Source: Actinomadura_C sp036008685
Lineage (GTDB): Bacteria > Actinomycetota > Actinomycetes > Streptosporangiales > Streptosporangiaceae
Direction of reading: 5' to 3'
NCBI GenBank assembly: GCA_036008685.1
Contig: DASYNF010000147.1
Coordinates: forward strand, 1-64,000
Length of the DNA stretch: 64,000 bases
The notes beneath the pieces are model-generated. The model had not been told where the DNA came from. It searched no databases and saw only the letters and a list, made by a program, of their open reading frames with translations. A program made the translations under genes and the position numbers. Below, piece after piece: positions 1-7,421 of this stretch; the stretch's first letter is position 1; every line of letters starts with the position of its first letter.

Positions 1-139
1 CGATGCGTATAGGTGCTCATGGCAAAGCGCTCGGAGGAGCACCCGGTCGGCCGACCGCGATCCAGGTCCTGCGGCTGATCCGTATCGGGACCCATGACCG
101 TCGGTTGCCCGGGCTAGCTCCGTCCCCCTGGCCGGTGTG

Positions 140-739
140 TCAGCGCCGGGCGGCCGGGGATCCCTCGTGCAGGAGGAGCAGGGTGTAGGCGGCCACGGTC
201 GAGTCGTCGGTGATCGCGCCGTCGCGGATCATCTGCTCGAACTCCGCCCGCGTGACGAAGCGCTGCCGCATGTCCTGCTCCTCGGCCTCCCGATGCGGCT
301 CGCCGGGTTCGAGGCCGGTCGCGAGGAACACGTGGAAGCGCTGCCCGGTGGTGCCATGGGCACCGTGCAGGTGGCCGAGGCCGACCAGCGACCTCGGGCG
401 GAGACCGGTCTCCTCGGCGAGCTCGGCCCGGGCGAGCTCCTCGGGGTCTCCGTCGCGCCGATCGGGCCAGCCGCCCTGCGGGAAGCTCCACGAACGCCGG
501 CCGATGGGGTAGCGGTATTCCTCCACCAGGTGGAAGCCGTCGTCCTCGGCCGGGACGACCAGTGCGAAGTCCGGCTTGTCGATGACGCCGTAGATCCCTT
601 CGGATCCGTCGGGTCGCTCGATCCGGTCCTCCCGTACGCTCATCCAGGGGTTCTCATAGACCACCCTCGAGGAGAGCTGCCGGATCGTGGGTCCGTGTCC
701 GTTCGCGGTCATACGGCTCCCCGGGTCGTCGGTCGTCAT
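140..739 (-). CDS. Nudix hydrolase (ADP-ribose pyrophosphatase-like)
   Basis: A 199-residue Nudix-fold hydrolase, expected to cleave a nucleoside diphosphate linked to another group, with ADP-ribose or a nucleotide sugar as plausible substrates. A recognisable Nudix helix lies at about residues 90-113 (GG, then ELARAELAEETGL). The canonical REUXEEXGU is present except that the Arg is Ala, which keeps the metal-binding glutamates. The N-terminal part (VYENPWMSVREDRI) is like actinobacterial ADP-ribose/GDP-mannose pyrophosphatases. The ATG at 739 overlaps the TGA of the upstream SDR gene (ATGA), so the two are very likely translationally coupled. A later Met (residue 10) is possible but less attractive. 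Substrate is inference. Confidence 0.85.
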   Translation of the reverse strand: MTTDDPGSRMTANGHGPTIRQLSSRVVYENPWMSVREDRIERPDGSEGIYGVIDKPDFALVVPAEDDGFHLVEEYRYPIGRRSWSFPQGGWPDRRDGDPEELARAELAEETGLRPRSLVGLGHLHGAHGTTGQRFHVFLATGLEPGEPHREAEEQDMRQRFVTRAEFEQMIRDGAITDDSTVAAYTLLLLHEGSPAARR

Positions 740-1440
740 CGGTGCCAGGCCTGGCCGGTCGGGCGGACCACGATCTCGTTGATGTCCACGCTCGGTGGCT
801 GGTTCACCGCGAACATCACGGTGCGGGCCACATCGGCCGGATCGAGCTTCACGTCCCCGGCCCGGTCCGGGTTGATGAGGACGGTGTCGGTCAGGCCCGG
901 CTGGATGAGCGTGACCCGCACGCCGCTGTCGGCCAGCTCGGCTCGCAGGTTCTGGGCGAGCCCGGTCATCGCCCACTTCGTGGCGGAGTAGAGGCTTCCC
1001 GGCGTCGGAATCCGCCCGGCGATCGACCCGGTGAGGACGAAGTGCCCCTTGCTCTCCAGCAGTGCCGGCATCGCGGCCCGCGCGGTGATCGCGGGACCGT
1101 AGACGTTGGTGAGGACCATGGACCGCCAGTCCTCGGGAGTGGAGCCGCCCTCGAGGAACGAGGACCGGTTGGCCACCCCCGCGTTGGCGAAGACCACGTC
1201 CAGCCGCCCGTAGGCCTTCCGCGCGCGGTCCACGGCGGACCGCACCTGGTCCCATTCGGTGACATCGCACATCACCGGGATGGCCCGGCCGGGGCCGCCG
1301 AGTTCGCCGGCCAGCCGGTCGAGCAGCTCGCGCCGCCGTCCGGCCAGGACCACCCGGTGCCCCTCCTCGACCGCCAGCCGCGCGGTGGCCTCGCCGATCC
1401 CGCTGGATGCTCCCGTGATGAGGAAGACCCGATCCGTCAT
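736..1440 (-). CDS. SDR family oxidoreductase
   Basis: A 234-residue classical short-chain dehydrogenase/reductase. It shows the cofactor motif TGASSGIG at residues 9-16, the NAG motif near 86-88, the catalytic Ser near 139 and the YSATK catalytic Tyr/Lys at 151/155. The Arg-rich stretch after the second strand (AGRRREL) is consistent with NADP(H) preference. The start at 1440 is chosen because the protein then begins MTDRVFLITG, as in the family; the open frame extends upstream only through low-complexity sequence. It is the first gene of a two-gene unit with the Nudix hydrolase, overlapping by 4 bases. Substrate cannot be told from sequence. Confidence 0.9.
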   Translation of the reverse strand: MTDRVFLITGASSGIGEATARLAVEEGHRVVLAGRRRELLDRLAGELGGPGRAIPVMCDVTEWDQVRSAVDRARKAYGRLDVVFANAGVANRSSFLEGGSTPEDWRSMVLTNVYGPAITARAAMPALLESKGHFVLTGSIAGRIPTPGSLYSATKWAMTGLAQNLRAELADSGVRVTLIQPGLTDTVLINPDRAGDVKLDPADVARTVMFAVNQPPSVDINEIVVRPTGQAWHR

Positions 1441-1705
1441 GCCCCTCAGCCTCTCAGACCGGCGGCCGTACTGACGCCGTACCCGTACCCGTGCCGTGCC
1501 GTGCCGGTGCCGTGCGTGCCGTGCGTGCCGTGCCGGTAGCGGTACCGGCGGCGGTGGCCATCTCGACATCCACGCTTCGGCGTGGACGCGAACATCGCCG
1601 TCCTAGGTTCGTCCCGTACGTACAGGACGCACCTGGGATCGGGAGGTACACCGACGTGGACACATCGCACCGATGCTCCGAGCACGGCGGGTGGGGGCGG
1701 CGCTC
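1441..1705. repeat. Low-complexity intergenic region with short CCGTRCC-type repeats
   Basis: No credible gene. Roughly 1478-1555 is built from short imperfect copies of CCGTACCCGT, GCCGTGCC and GTGCCGTGC, alternating 5- to 10-base units. Divergent promoters for the SDR gene (left) and the ABM protein (right) must lie here. No clear -10/-35 pair was identified. Confidence 0.5.
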
Positions 1706-2059
1706 ATGATCGCGATGATCTTCGAGTTCTGGTTCGACCCGGACGACCGCGCGACGTACGAGGAGTACCTCGCCGAATCGGCGAAGCTCCGCGAGCTGCT
1801 GCCGGCGGTCGACGGCTTCGAGGGAATCGAGCGCTTCGAGAGCGTCGGCGAGGCGGGCAGGTTCGTGGCCATCGGATTCTTCCGGGACGAGGACAGCGTG
1901 ACGGCCTGGCGCAACACCCCCCAGCATCGCCGGGCCCAAGCCCTCGGACGCGGCCGGTTCTTCACCGGTTACCGGCTGCGGATGGCCGAAGTGATCAGGG
2001 ACTATGGCCCGGACGATCGCACCGAGGCGCCCGCCGACAGCCGGGGATTCCACGGATGA
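1706..2059 (+). CDS. ABM-fold (antibiotic biosynthesis monooxygenase-like) small protein
   Basis: A 117-residue protein with the dimeric alpha/beta-barrel pattern of the ABM superfamily: a short beta strand (MIAMIFEFWF), a helix over the YEEYLAESAKLRELLPAVDGF region, then GIERFES and the FVAIGFFRDEDSVTAWRNTPQHRRAQ segment typical of these proteins. Family members act as cofactor-free monooxygenases, heme-degrading proteins or have no known role; no specific function can be given. The start at 1706 is preferred over the upstream in-frame ATG at 1673 because the family fold begins here and GTGGGGGCGG lies just upstream. The stop codon sits inside a 12-bp tandem repeat (2055-2085). Confidence 0.8.
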   Translation: MIAMIFEFWFDPDDRATYEEYLAESAKLRELLPAVDGFEGIERFESVGEAGRFVAIGFFRDEDSVTAWRNTPQHRRAQALGRGRFFTGYRLRMAEVIRDYGPDDRTEAPADSRGFHG

Positions 2060-2085
2060 CAGCACCGATGACAGCACCGATGACC
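2055..2085. repeat. 12-bp tandem repeat over a stop codon
   Basis: GATGACAGCACC occurs twice in tandem (2055-2066, 2067-2078) followed by a partial GATGACC. Its first copy carries the TGA stop of the ABM-fold gene. See the finding on short tandem duplications. Confidence 0.85.
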
Positions 2086-2096
2086 GAAACCATCCG

Positions 2097-2258
2097 ATGA
2101 CACCCCAGCCGGACCCCGGAGCCGCCGTCATGCAGGACCTCACCATCCACCTCGGCAACCGGCCGGACGCGCTCGCCGCGATGGGGCAAACGCTCGGGAG
2201 CGCCGGCATCGGCATCGAAGGCGCCCGCGGCCGACCGGATATGGGGGTGGATATGTAC
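2097..2258 (+). pseudogene. Truncated ACT-domain protein running into a tRNA gene
   Basis: From the ATG at 2097 the frame encodes about 45 residues that look like the first half of a stand-alone actinobacterial ACT-domain protein (MQDLTIHLGNRPDALAAMG, then GSAGIGIEGARG). The homology stops abruptly, and the frame then reads through the antisense strand of the tRNA at 2259-2335 and on to 2483 with no ACT character. ACT domains normally need about 70 residues, so this is a remnant. Truncation exactly beside the CCA end of a tRNA suggests an old integration or excision event at the tRNA 3' end (inference). Confidence 0.55.
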
Positions 2259-2335
2259 TGGTGGGGCCGGTGGGATTCGAACCCACACTGGTACGGACCT
2301 AAACCGCATGCCTCCTGCCGTTGGGCTACGGCCCC
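2259..2335 (-). tRNA. tRNA with UAG anticodon, class I (short variable loop)
   Basis: On the minus strand a full cloverleaf can be drawn: acceptor GGGGCCG paired with CGGCCCC, D-arm starting TAGCCC with a GG in the loop, anticodon stem TGCGG/CCGTA with loop TTTAGGT, 5-base variable loop CCAGT, T-arm GTGGG-TTCGAAT-CCCAC, discriminator A and encoded CCA. The anticodon is UAG, which reads the leucine codon CUA. Bacterial leucine tRNAs are normally class II with a long variable arm, which this one lacks, so its amino acid identity is uncertain. It follows the bcp gene in the same orientation and its 3' end abuts an ACT-domain relic. Confidence 0.85.
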
Positions 2336-2391
2336 GTTGTCGACCGCCGGAGATGGTCGGCTCTGGGGCCGTACCTGGATCCGGCGAGCTG

Positions 2392-2859
2392 TCAGACGCC
2401 GAGCTCGCGCCGGATGCGCTCGACGTGACCGGTGGCCTTCACGTTGTAGTAGGCCTTGCCGATCGTGCCGTCGGTGTCGATGAGGAAGGTCGACCGGATG
2501 ACGCCGACCGTGGTCTTGCCGTACAGCTTCTTCTCCCCGTAGGCGCCGTAGGCCCGCAGCACCTCGGTCTCGGGGTCGGACAGCAGCGGGAAGGTGATGG
2601 AGTCGCGGTCGCGGAACTTGGCCAGCTTGGCGGGCTCGTCCGGCGAGATGCCCACGACGGTGACGCCGGCGGCCTCGAGCTGGGGCAGGCCGTCGCGGAA
2701 GTCGATGGCCTCCTTCGTGCAGCCGGGGGTCATGGCGGCCGGGTAGAAGTAGAGGATCACGCGCCTGCCTCGTAGTGACGACAGGGAGAGCGGGCTACCG
2801 TCAGAGTCGGGAAGCTCGAACTCGGGGGCGACATCGCCGGGCTGCAGCCGCTCGGACAC
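2392..2859 (-). CDS. bcp: Thioredoxin-dependent thiol peroxidase (Bcp/PrxQ)
   Basis: A 155-residue peroxiredoxin of the Bcp/PrxQ class, which reduces hydrogen peroxide and organic hydroperoxides in the cytoplasm using thioredoxin or another thiol. The fold signature ILYFYPAAMTPGCTKEA is present, with the peroxidatic cysteine at C47 and the conserved Arg in DSITFPLLSDPE and TFLID contexts. In many PrxQ proteins a resolving cysteine lies five residues after the first (CxxxxC); here that position is Ile52, and no other Cys is present, so this is a 1-Cys variant. Start at 2859 gives the usual MSERLQPGDVAPEF. The tRNA lies downstream on the same strand. Confidence 0.93.
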   Translation of the reverse strand: MSERLQPGDVAPEFELPDSDGSPLSLSSLRGRRVILYFYPAAMTPGCTKEAIDFRDGLPQLEAAGVTVVGISPDEPAKLAKFRDRDSITFPLLSDPETEVLRAYGAYGEKKLYGKTTVGVIRSTFLIDTDGTIGKAYYNVKATGHVERIRRELGV

Positions 2860-3008
2860 CTGATCCGCCTTTCGCTCAGTGGACGCCTCTTACCGTACCG
2901 CTGTCCTACCTTCGCACCATGCAGGTGGGGGCGAGCGATTCTCGGGAAGACCTGACAGACTACTGATCACATCACGCGCGCTGGATGCCCGAACGATAAG
3001 GACACCTC

Positions 3009-3308
3009 ATGGCCGACAGAGCCCGCGATCCGGAGGCGCTGGAACGCGAGATCGAGCGCACTCGCGAGGAGCTGGCGCGGACCGTCGACGCGCTCGCCGA
3101 CCGGCTCAACCCCAAGAAGGCCGCTCGCCGCGGTATCACCCGTGTCAAGGAGGAGGCCGGCCAGGTCGCCGCCGCGGTCGGCGCGATCGCCGGTCCGAAG
3201 GAGCCCGGCCTGCCGAATGGCGATCGTCGTACCGCCGCGATCCTGGTCGGCGCGGGGGTCGCGGTCTCGGTGACCGCAGTGCTGCTGTGGCGGCGCAAAC
3301 ACCGCTGA
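3009..3308 (+). CDS. DUF3618 membrane-anchored protein
   Basis: A 99-residue protein of the actinobacterial DUF3618 family. The N-terminus (PEALEREIERTREELARTVDALADRL) is a charged amphipathic helix typical of the domain, followed by NPKKAARRG, and a single C-terminal membrane segment (about residues 75-94) ending in WRRKHR. The protein is likely anchored in the cytoplasmic membrane with the helical domain inside. Start at 3009 has an AAGGA ribosome site. The neighbouring bcp gene is divergently transcribed. Function unknown. Confidence 0.85.
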   Translation: MADRARDPEALEREIERTREELARTVDALADRLNPKKAARRGITRVKEEAGQVAAAVGAIAGPKEPGLPNGDRRTAAILVGAGVAVSVTAVLLWRRKHR

Positions 3309-3464
3309 CCGGGTGGGCCGCCGTGATCCTGCCGGCAGGCGCCGGGCCCCGTGGGGGTCCGGCGCCTTCTCGTCTCGGCCTCGTCCACGCCGCCGAGGCC
3401 GGGATCTCAGGTCCCGCCTCGGCCGATCCGCGGTTTCACGGCCGCCGCGGAGCGGCCCCGCAGG

Positions 3465-4622
3465 TCAGGCCCGAGCGGGCCGGACGCTCTCCCGGAGTGT
3501 GGGCTGGGCCCGGGTGACGTGCTGGAGACCCCGGTCGAGTTCGGCCTCGGGGATGTGGGGCACCACGAAGCCGTACCGCGCCAGCACCTCTGGGGGCACG
3601 TCCTCGGACTCACCGAAGGCCGCGATCTCGCCCCAGCAGGGCGCCCCGAGTGAGCCGCTGTGGTGCCGTACGGACAGGCCGGCGCACAGGTTGGCGAAGC
3701 TCAGGCACTGTGCCAGCGGCCAGTCGCTGAGCGTCGCGAACACGAATCCGGCGGCGAACACGTCCCCGGCACCCGTGGGATCGAGCACGGGTACGGGAAG
3801 GGCCGGTGCGCAGGCGCGCCGGCCGGTGGCCGAGTCCACGGCCATCGCCCCCTGTGCGCCGAGCTTGACCACCACGACCGGGACCCGCGCGGACAGGGCC
3901 CGCAGGGCGGCCTCGGGGCTGTCCGTACGGGTGTAGGCCATCGCCTCCACCGCGTTGGGCAGGAAGACGTCCACCTGGCCGAGCCGGTCGAGCACCTCGG
4001 CCGACCAGGTCTCCGTCGGGTCCCAGCCGGTGTCGGCGAAGACCATCGCGCCCTCCCGGCGCATCGCCTGCGCCCAGGAGGGGACCGGCCGGGCGACGTC
4101 GACGAAGCAGACACGGGCCGGTGGAGGCACACGGACCGTGTCCTCGGGTGGCACCGAGGACGGCCGGGTGTAGGTCACCATGCTGCGGTCGGAGTCGTAG
4201 GCGAGCGAGACCGTCACCGGAGTCGGCCAGCCGGGCAGCCGGTGCGAGCGGCTCAGGTCGATGCCCTCCTGCTCGGCGAGAGTCCGCCAGAGGTAGGCGC
4301 CGAACAGGTCGTCCCCCATGGCCGTCGCGAGCCCGACCCTCAGCCCCAGCCGGCTCATCGCCACCGCGATGTTGGCGATCCCGCCCGGGGCCGACCCGAG
4401 CTCGTCGGTGACGAGTTCGGTCCCCGGGGGCGGCAGGCCCGGGAGCCCGGTGAAGATCATGTCCATGAAGACCTGGCCGGACAGGAAGACGTCCAGGCCG
4501 TCGGCGGCCCCGTGGATCCAGTCACGGACCAGATCGCGCTCGGCGCAGGGATCCTCCGAGGCCGCGGCCGGCGGGCCCTCGAAGCCGTCCGGCACCGCGG
4601 CACCACGCGAAGTCGAGGTCAT
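3465..4622 (-). CDS. PfkB-family carbohydrate/nucleoside kinase
   Basis: A 385-residue sugar kinase of the PfkB/ribokinase family, which phosphorylates a sugar or nucleoside hydroxyl with ATP. The substrate-side signature GSAPGGIAN is near residues 77-84, and the C-terminal signature DPTGAGDVFAAG carries the catalytic base (Asp near 287). It is longer than ribokinase (about 300 residues) because of an N-terminal extension of about 45 residues and a C-terminal tail after the ATP site. The start at 4622 is chosen because GGGGGGAGG precedes it at good spacing; an in-frame ATG at 4658 lacks one. The substrate is not recognisable and no sugar operon surrounds it. Confidence 0.87.
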   Translation of the reverse strand: MTSTSRGAAVPDGFEGPPAAASEDPCAERDLVRDWIHGAADGLDVFLSGQVFMDMIFTGLPGLPPPGTELVTDELGSAPGGIANIAVAMSRLGLRVGLATAMGDDLFGAYLWRTLAEQEGIDLSRSHRLPGWPTPVTVSLAYDSDRSMVTYTRPSSVPPEDTVRVPPPARVCFVDVARPVPSWAQAMRREGAMVFADTGWDPTETWSAEVLDRLGQVDVFLPNAVEAMAYTRTDSPEAALRALSARVPVVVVKLGAQGAMAVDSATGRRACAPALPVPVLDPTGAGDVFAAGFVFATLSDWPLAQCLSFANLCAGLSVRHHSGSLGAPCWGEIAAFGESEDVPPEVLARYGFVVPHIPEAELDRGLQHVTRAQPTLRESVRPARA

Positions 4623-4694
4623 CGTGCCTCCCCCCATGAGGCTCAACGACGACGACATTACCGCCTGACCGGCCGTAACTCCCGGATCAGAGCG

Positions 4695-5393
4695 CTACAG
4701 TTCCGGCGCCGTCGCGGTGAACCGGGCCTCGACACCGGCCCGTACGACCTGGGCCTGGGGCTCGAGGTCGATCGCCGGCGGGCCCCCCGCGTCGGCTCCT
4801 GTGGCGGCGGCCATCATCCCGTACACCTGCGGGCCGCTCTGGACCTCCGTGCTGAGGCCCTCGTCGGAGAGCTGCACCAGGCCGGTGAGGCGGCAGCCCA
4901 GCGCCTCGGCGTAGTCGCGCGCCCGGGTGACCGCCGCCTGCACCGCCTGCTGCGCCGCCCGCCGGTAGACCTCGCTGTCGCGGCGCAGGGACCACCAGGG
5001 ACCCTGCACGCTCGTGAACTCCATGTCGCCGAGCCGGGCGACGAGCTCGCCGAGGACGGAGAAGTCGGCGACCGTGACGGTCGTGTGGACCGTGCCCTGG
5101 TAGCGCTCCACCTTCTCGTCCCGGCGCCTGTCCCGGACGATCGGCGAGATCGCCAGCCCCGAGGTCTCGACCTGCTCGACCGCGTCGCCGTAGCCCTTGA
5201 TGAGGTCCAGGCACTCGCGGTTGCGCTCGCTGAGCCGCTCGAGCGCACGCCGGCGGTCCTTGTCCCGGGTGTTCACGTACACGGTCAGGCGGGCGATCTC
5301 GGGCTCGACCTCGAGCACTGCAGTGCCCCGCACGCTGATCAGCGGCGTGGTCGGAGGGGCGGGGGGGATGGGAGATCCGGTGGTGTCGTTCAT
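4695..5393 (-). CDS. SIMPL domain (DUF541) protein
   Basis: A 232-residue protein matching the SIMPL/DUF541 family: the opening strand ISVRGTAVLEVEPEIARLTVYV, an LERLSERNRECLDLIKGYGD helix, and the later DAVRRAAQ-like segment (YRRAAQQAVQAAVTRARDYAEALG) are typical. Most SIMPL proteins are exported, but this one has no signal peptide, only a Pro-rich 18-residue lead. Roles proposed for the family (oxidative stress resistance, periplasmic protein in proteobacteria) cannot be carried over safely. GTGAGG lies just upstream of the ATG at 5393. It lies just upstream of the PfkB gene on the same strand with a gap of about 70 bases, so cotranscription is possible. Confidence 0.8.
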   Translation of the reverse strand: MNDTTGSPIPPAPPTTPLISVRGTAVLEVEPEIARLTVYVNTRDKDRRRALERLSERNRECLDLIKGYGDAVEQVETSGLAISPIVRDRRRDEKVERYQGTVHTTVTVADFSVLGELVARLGDMEFTSVQGPWWSLRRDSEVYRRAAQQAVQAAVTRARDYAEALGCRLTGLVQLSDEGLSTEVQSGPQVYGMMAAATGADAGGPPAIDLEPQAQVVRAGVEARFTATAPEL

Positions 5394-5653
5394 GGCCTCA
5401 CTCTTTCAACCGGCCGGTACGGCGGCTAGACATCATCGGTGGAAACAGCGGGCCAAGGCCCGTTTGGACATGGCACCGGTTGGTATGCCTACCTGAGACG
5501 AGACCCGCGCCCCGGCACGACCGTCTCGTCATGTCGCCGCGTACGCGGGCGCCGTACTCCGGCCACCGACCACAAAATCTGTAAGGGACATGTGTCCCCG
5601 ATAGGGGGCGGCCGTCGCCCGGCGGTACGGTGGCGGCCGCCGAGGGCATCCTC

Positions 5654-7381
5654 ATGGGAAATCTCTTCCGCCACGGAGGCGACCGCCGGGAGCCGGCGAA
5701 AAGGGCGTCGGCCCCGGTCGGCGCGCTTCCGGAGCAACCCCTGATCGCCGATGCCCGTGAGCACGGGCTGGTCGGCGACGGTGTCACCAACGATCAGCCG
5801 GCTCTGGCCGCGCTGGTGGATGCCCTGGGGGCGGCCTGCGCGGCCGATGGCCTGCGCCGCATCCTGTACTGCCCGCCCGGGGTCTACTCCATCCGTGACG
5901 CCGGCACGGTGTGGCGCAGCGGGGTCTCCCTGATCGGCGCGGGTCCGGGGGTGACCCGGTTCGTGCTGGCCAACCCGGGCAATCCCATCGACCCCACCCC
6001 GCTGGCCTATTTCACCGCGATCGAGCACGGCGCCGGCCGCGACAACCATCTGGCGGACTGCACGTTCGCCTCCTTCGAGATCGACGGCTCCGGGGTCCGC
6101 ATGGAGCATTACGACGTGCTGGCCAAGGGTCTCGGCCTGCAGTACGTGCTCCGGGGCCGTTTCCGTGACCTGTACATTCACGACACCGCGGCCACCGGCT
6201 TCGGCTGCGACTTCCTCCAGAACTCGATCGTCGACGGAGTCCTGGTGGAGGGCTGCGGGCGCCTGGACAGGGGCGAGGACAAGGGCGGCGCCGGATTCGG
6301 GATCGGCATCGGCGGCTGGGGGATCACCGAGAACCTCACCCTCACCTCCTGCGCGGCCGTCGGCAACGGCACGAGCGGGATCTTCCTCGAACTCCAGCGG
6401 GAGTACTGGCCGCCGCCGCGCGGGATCAGCATCGTCGGCTGCCACGCGATCCGCAATCGTTTCGGCATCTCCGACTGGGGGGCCGAGGGACTGGTCGTCT
6501 CCGCCTGCGTCATGTCCGCCAACCATGTGGCGGGATACGACATCTCAGGTCAGGGGACGTCCACGGTGGCCGGGCGCGATGGCATCGTGACCGGCTGCCT
6601 CATCGACCACAACGTGCAGGACGGGATCATCATCGGCAACATCCCCGGCCCGTACGTCATCCGCGGCAACCAGATCAGCTACAACGGCCGGCACGGATAC
6701 CGCCAGCACAGCATCGCCCGCGGTTATCGCGGGGCGAGCCGTGAGGTCGTGCTGGAGTCCAACGACATCTTCGGCAACGCCCTGGACGGGATCCACGTCG
6801 GCGCGGAGATGAACGACGCCTTCCTCGTCGGCAACCGCGTGCGCAACAACGGCCAGCAGGACGAACCCGCCACGCGCGGCGGCGGCGACACGGTCGCCTA
6901 CACCGCCACCTCCCTGTGCGACACCGCCGCCCGATGGCGCGCGGAGGGACACCGCGGCAAGGTCCTGACAGTCGGCGCACAGGACGACGCGCAGTACGCG
7001 GTCGTCCTCATGAACACCGCGACCGAGCTCATCCTCTGTCCGTACCGTCCCGGCGCGACGACGGCATGGAAATACGGCACCCCACCCGCGGGCACGGCCT
7101 ACAGCCTCCCGGACCCGCCGGGTGTCCGGGCAGGCATCACCCTCGGCGCCCCCACGGCCGACCTCACCATCCGCGGCAACCGGATCTGGGACAACCAGGA
7201 CCACAAGACCCAGACCCACGGGCTCTATGTCGACGAACACGGGAACTGTGTCAGGGGCCGCGTGGCGGACAACGACGTGGAGGGCAACGCCGTGGCCGCC
7301 GCCTGCTTCAACACCGAGCCGCGCGGTGGGTACTGGGAGCGCAACCACGGCCTGCCGCCTCCGCCGACCGGGAGGTCTTAG
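5654..7381 (+). CDS. Right-handed beta-helix protein (pectate-lyase/tailspike type)
   Basis: A 575-residue protein with the typical opening of the Pectate_lyase_3 / polysaccharide-degrading beta-helix fold: GLVGDGVTNDQPALAALVDA around residues 39-58, then a strand ILYCPPGVYSI, followed by many parallel-helix rungs rich in Asn/Gly (for example NRVRNNGQQ, NRIWDNQDH, NDVEGNAVA). Such proteins bind or cleave polysaccharides. No signal peptide or membrane anchor is visible, which is unusual for a secreted polysaccharide enzyme. The start at 5654 is preferred because GAGGG precedes it; an in-frame ATG at 5630 adds eight residues. The stop codon lies in the 15-bp tandem repeat that separates it from the convergent PLP enzyme. 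Confidence 0.75.
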   Translation: MGNLFRHGGDRREPAKRASAPVGALPEQPLIADAREHGLVGDGVTNDQPALAALVDALGAACAADGLRRILYCPPGVYSIRDAGTVWRSGVSLIGAGPGVTRFVLANPGNPIDPTPLAYFTAIEHGAGRDNHLADCTFASFEIDGSGVRMEHYDVLAKGLGLQYVLRGRFRDLYIHDTAATGFGCDFLQNSIVDGVLVEGCGRLDRGEDKGGAGFGIGIGGWGITENLTLTSCAAVGNGTSGIFLELQREYWPPPRGISIVGCHAIRNRFGISDWGAEGLVVSACVMSANHVAGYDISGQGTSTVAGRDGIVTGCLIDHNVQDGIIIGNIPGPYVIRGNQISYNGRHGYRQHSIARGYRGASREVVLESNDIFGNALDGIHVGAEMNDAFLVGNRVRNNGQQDEPATRGGGDTVAYTATSLCDTAARWRAEGHRGKVLTVGAQDDAQYAVVLMNTATELILCPYRPGATTAWKYGTPPAGTAYSLPDPPGVRAGITLGAPTADLTIRGNRIWDNQDHKTQTHGLYVDEHGNCVRGRVADNDVEGNAVAAACFNTEPRGGYWERNHGLPPPPTGRS

Positions 7382-7421
7382 GGCCAGAGATCTTAGGGCC
7401 AGAGGTCTTAGGGCTAGAGGA
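7377..7421. repeat. 15-bp tandem repeat, three copies, between convergent genes
   Basis: The unit TCTTAGGGCCAGAGA/G occurs three times head to tail (third copy TCTTAGGGCTAGAGG). It carries the TAG stop of the beta-helix gene in the first copy and, on the other strand, the TAG stop of the PLP enzyme in the third. Since 15 is a multiple of three, each copy offers a stop in the same frame. No hairpin terminator is obvious here. Confidence 0.9.

Noticed and set aside
3..188. A 61-codon frame at the window start
   Set aside because: Overlaps the Nudix gene end and has no ribosome site or family pattern.
2004..2483. A frame running through the tRNA as a 159-residue protein
   Set aside because: Only the first part has ACT-like sequence; the rest is the antisense of a tRNA and of bcp.
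3660..5429. A long open frame opposite the PfkB and SIMPL genes
   Set aside because: Antisense frame kept open by high GC; no family pattern, while the minus-strand genes have clear motifs.
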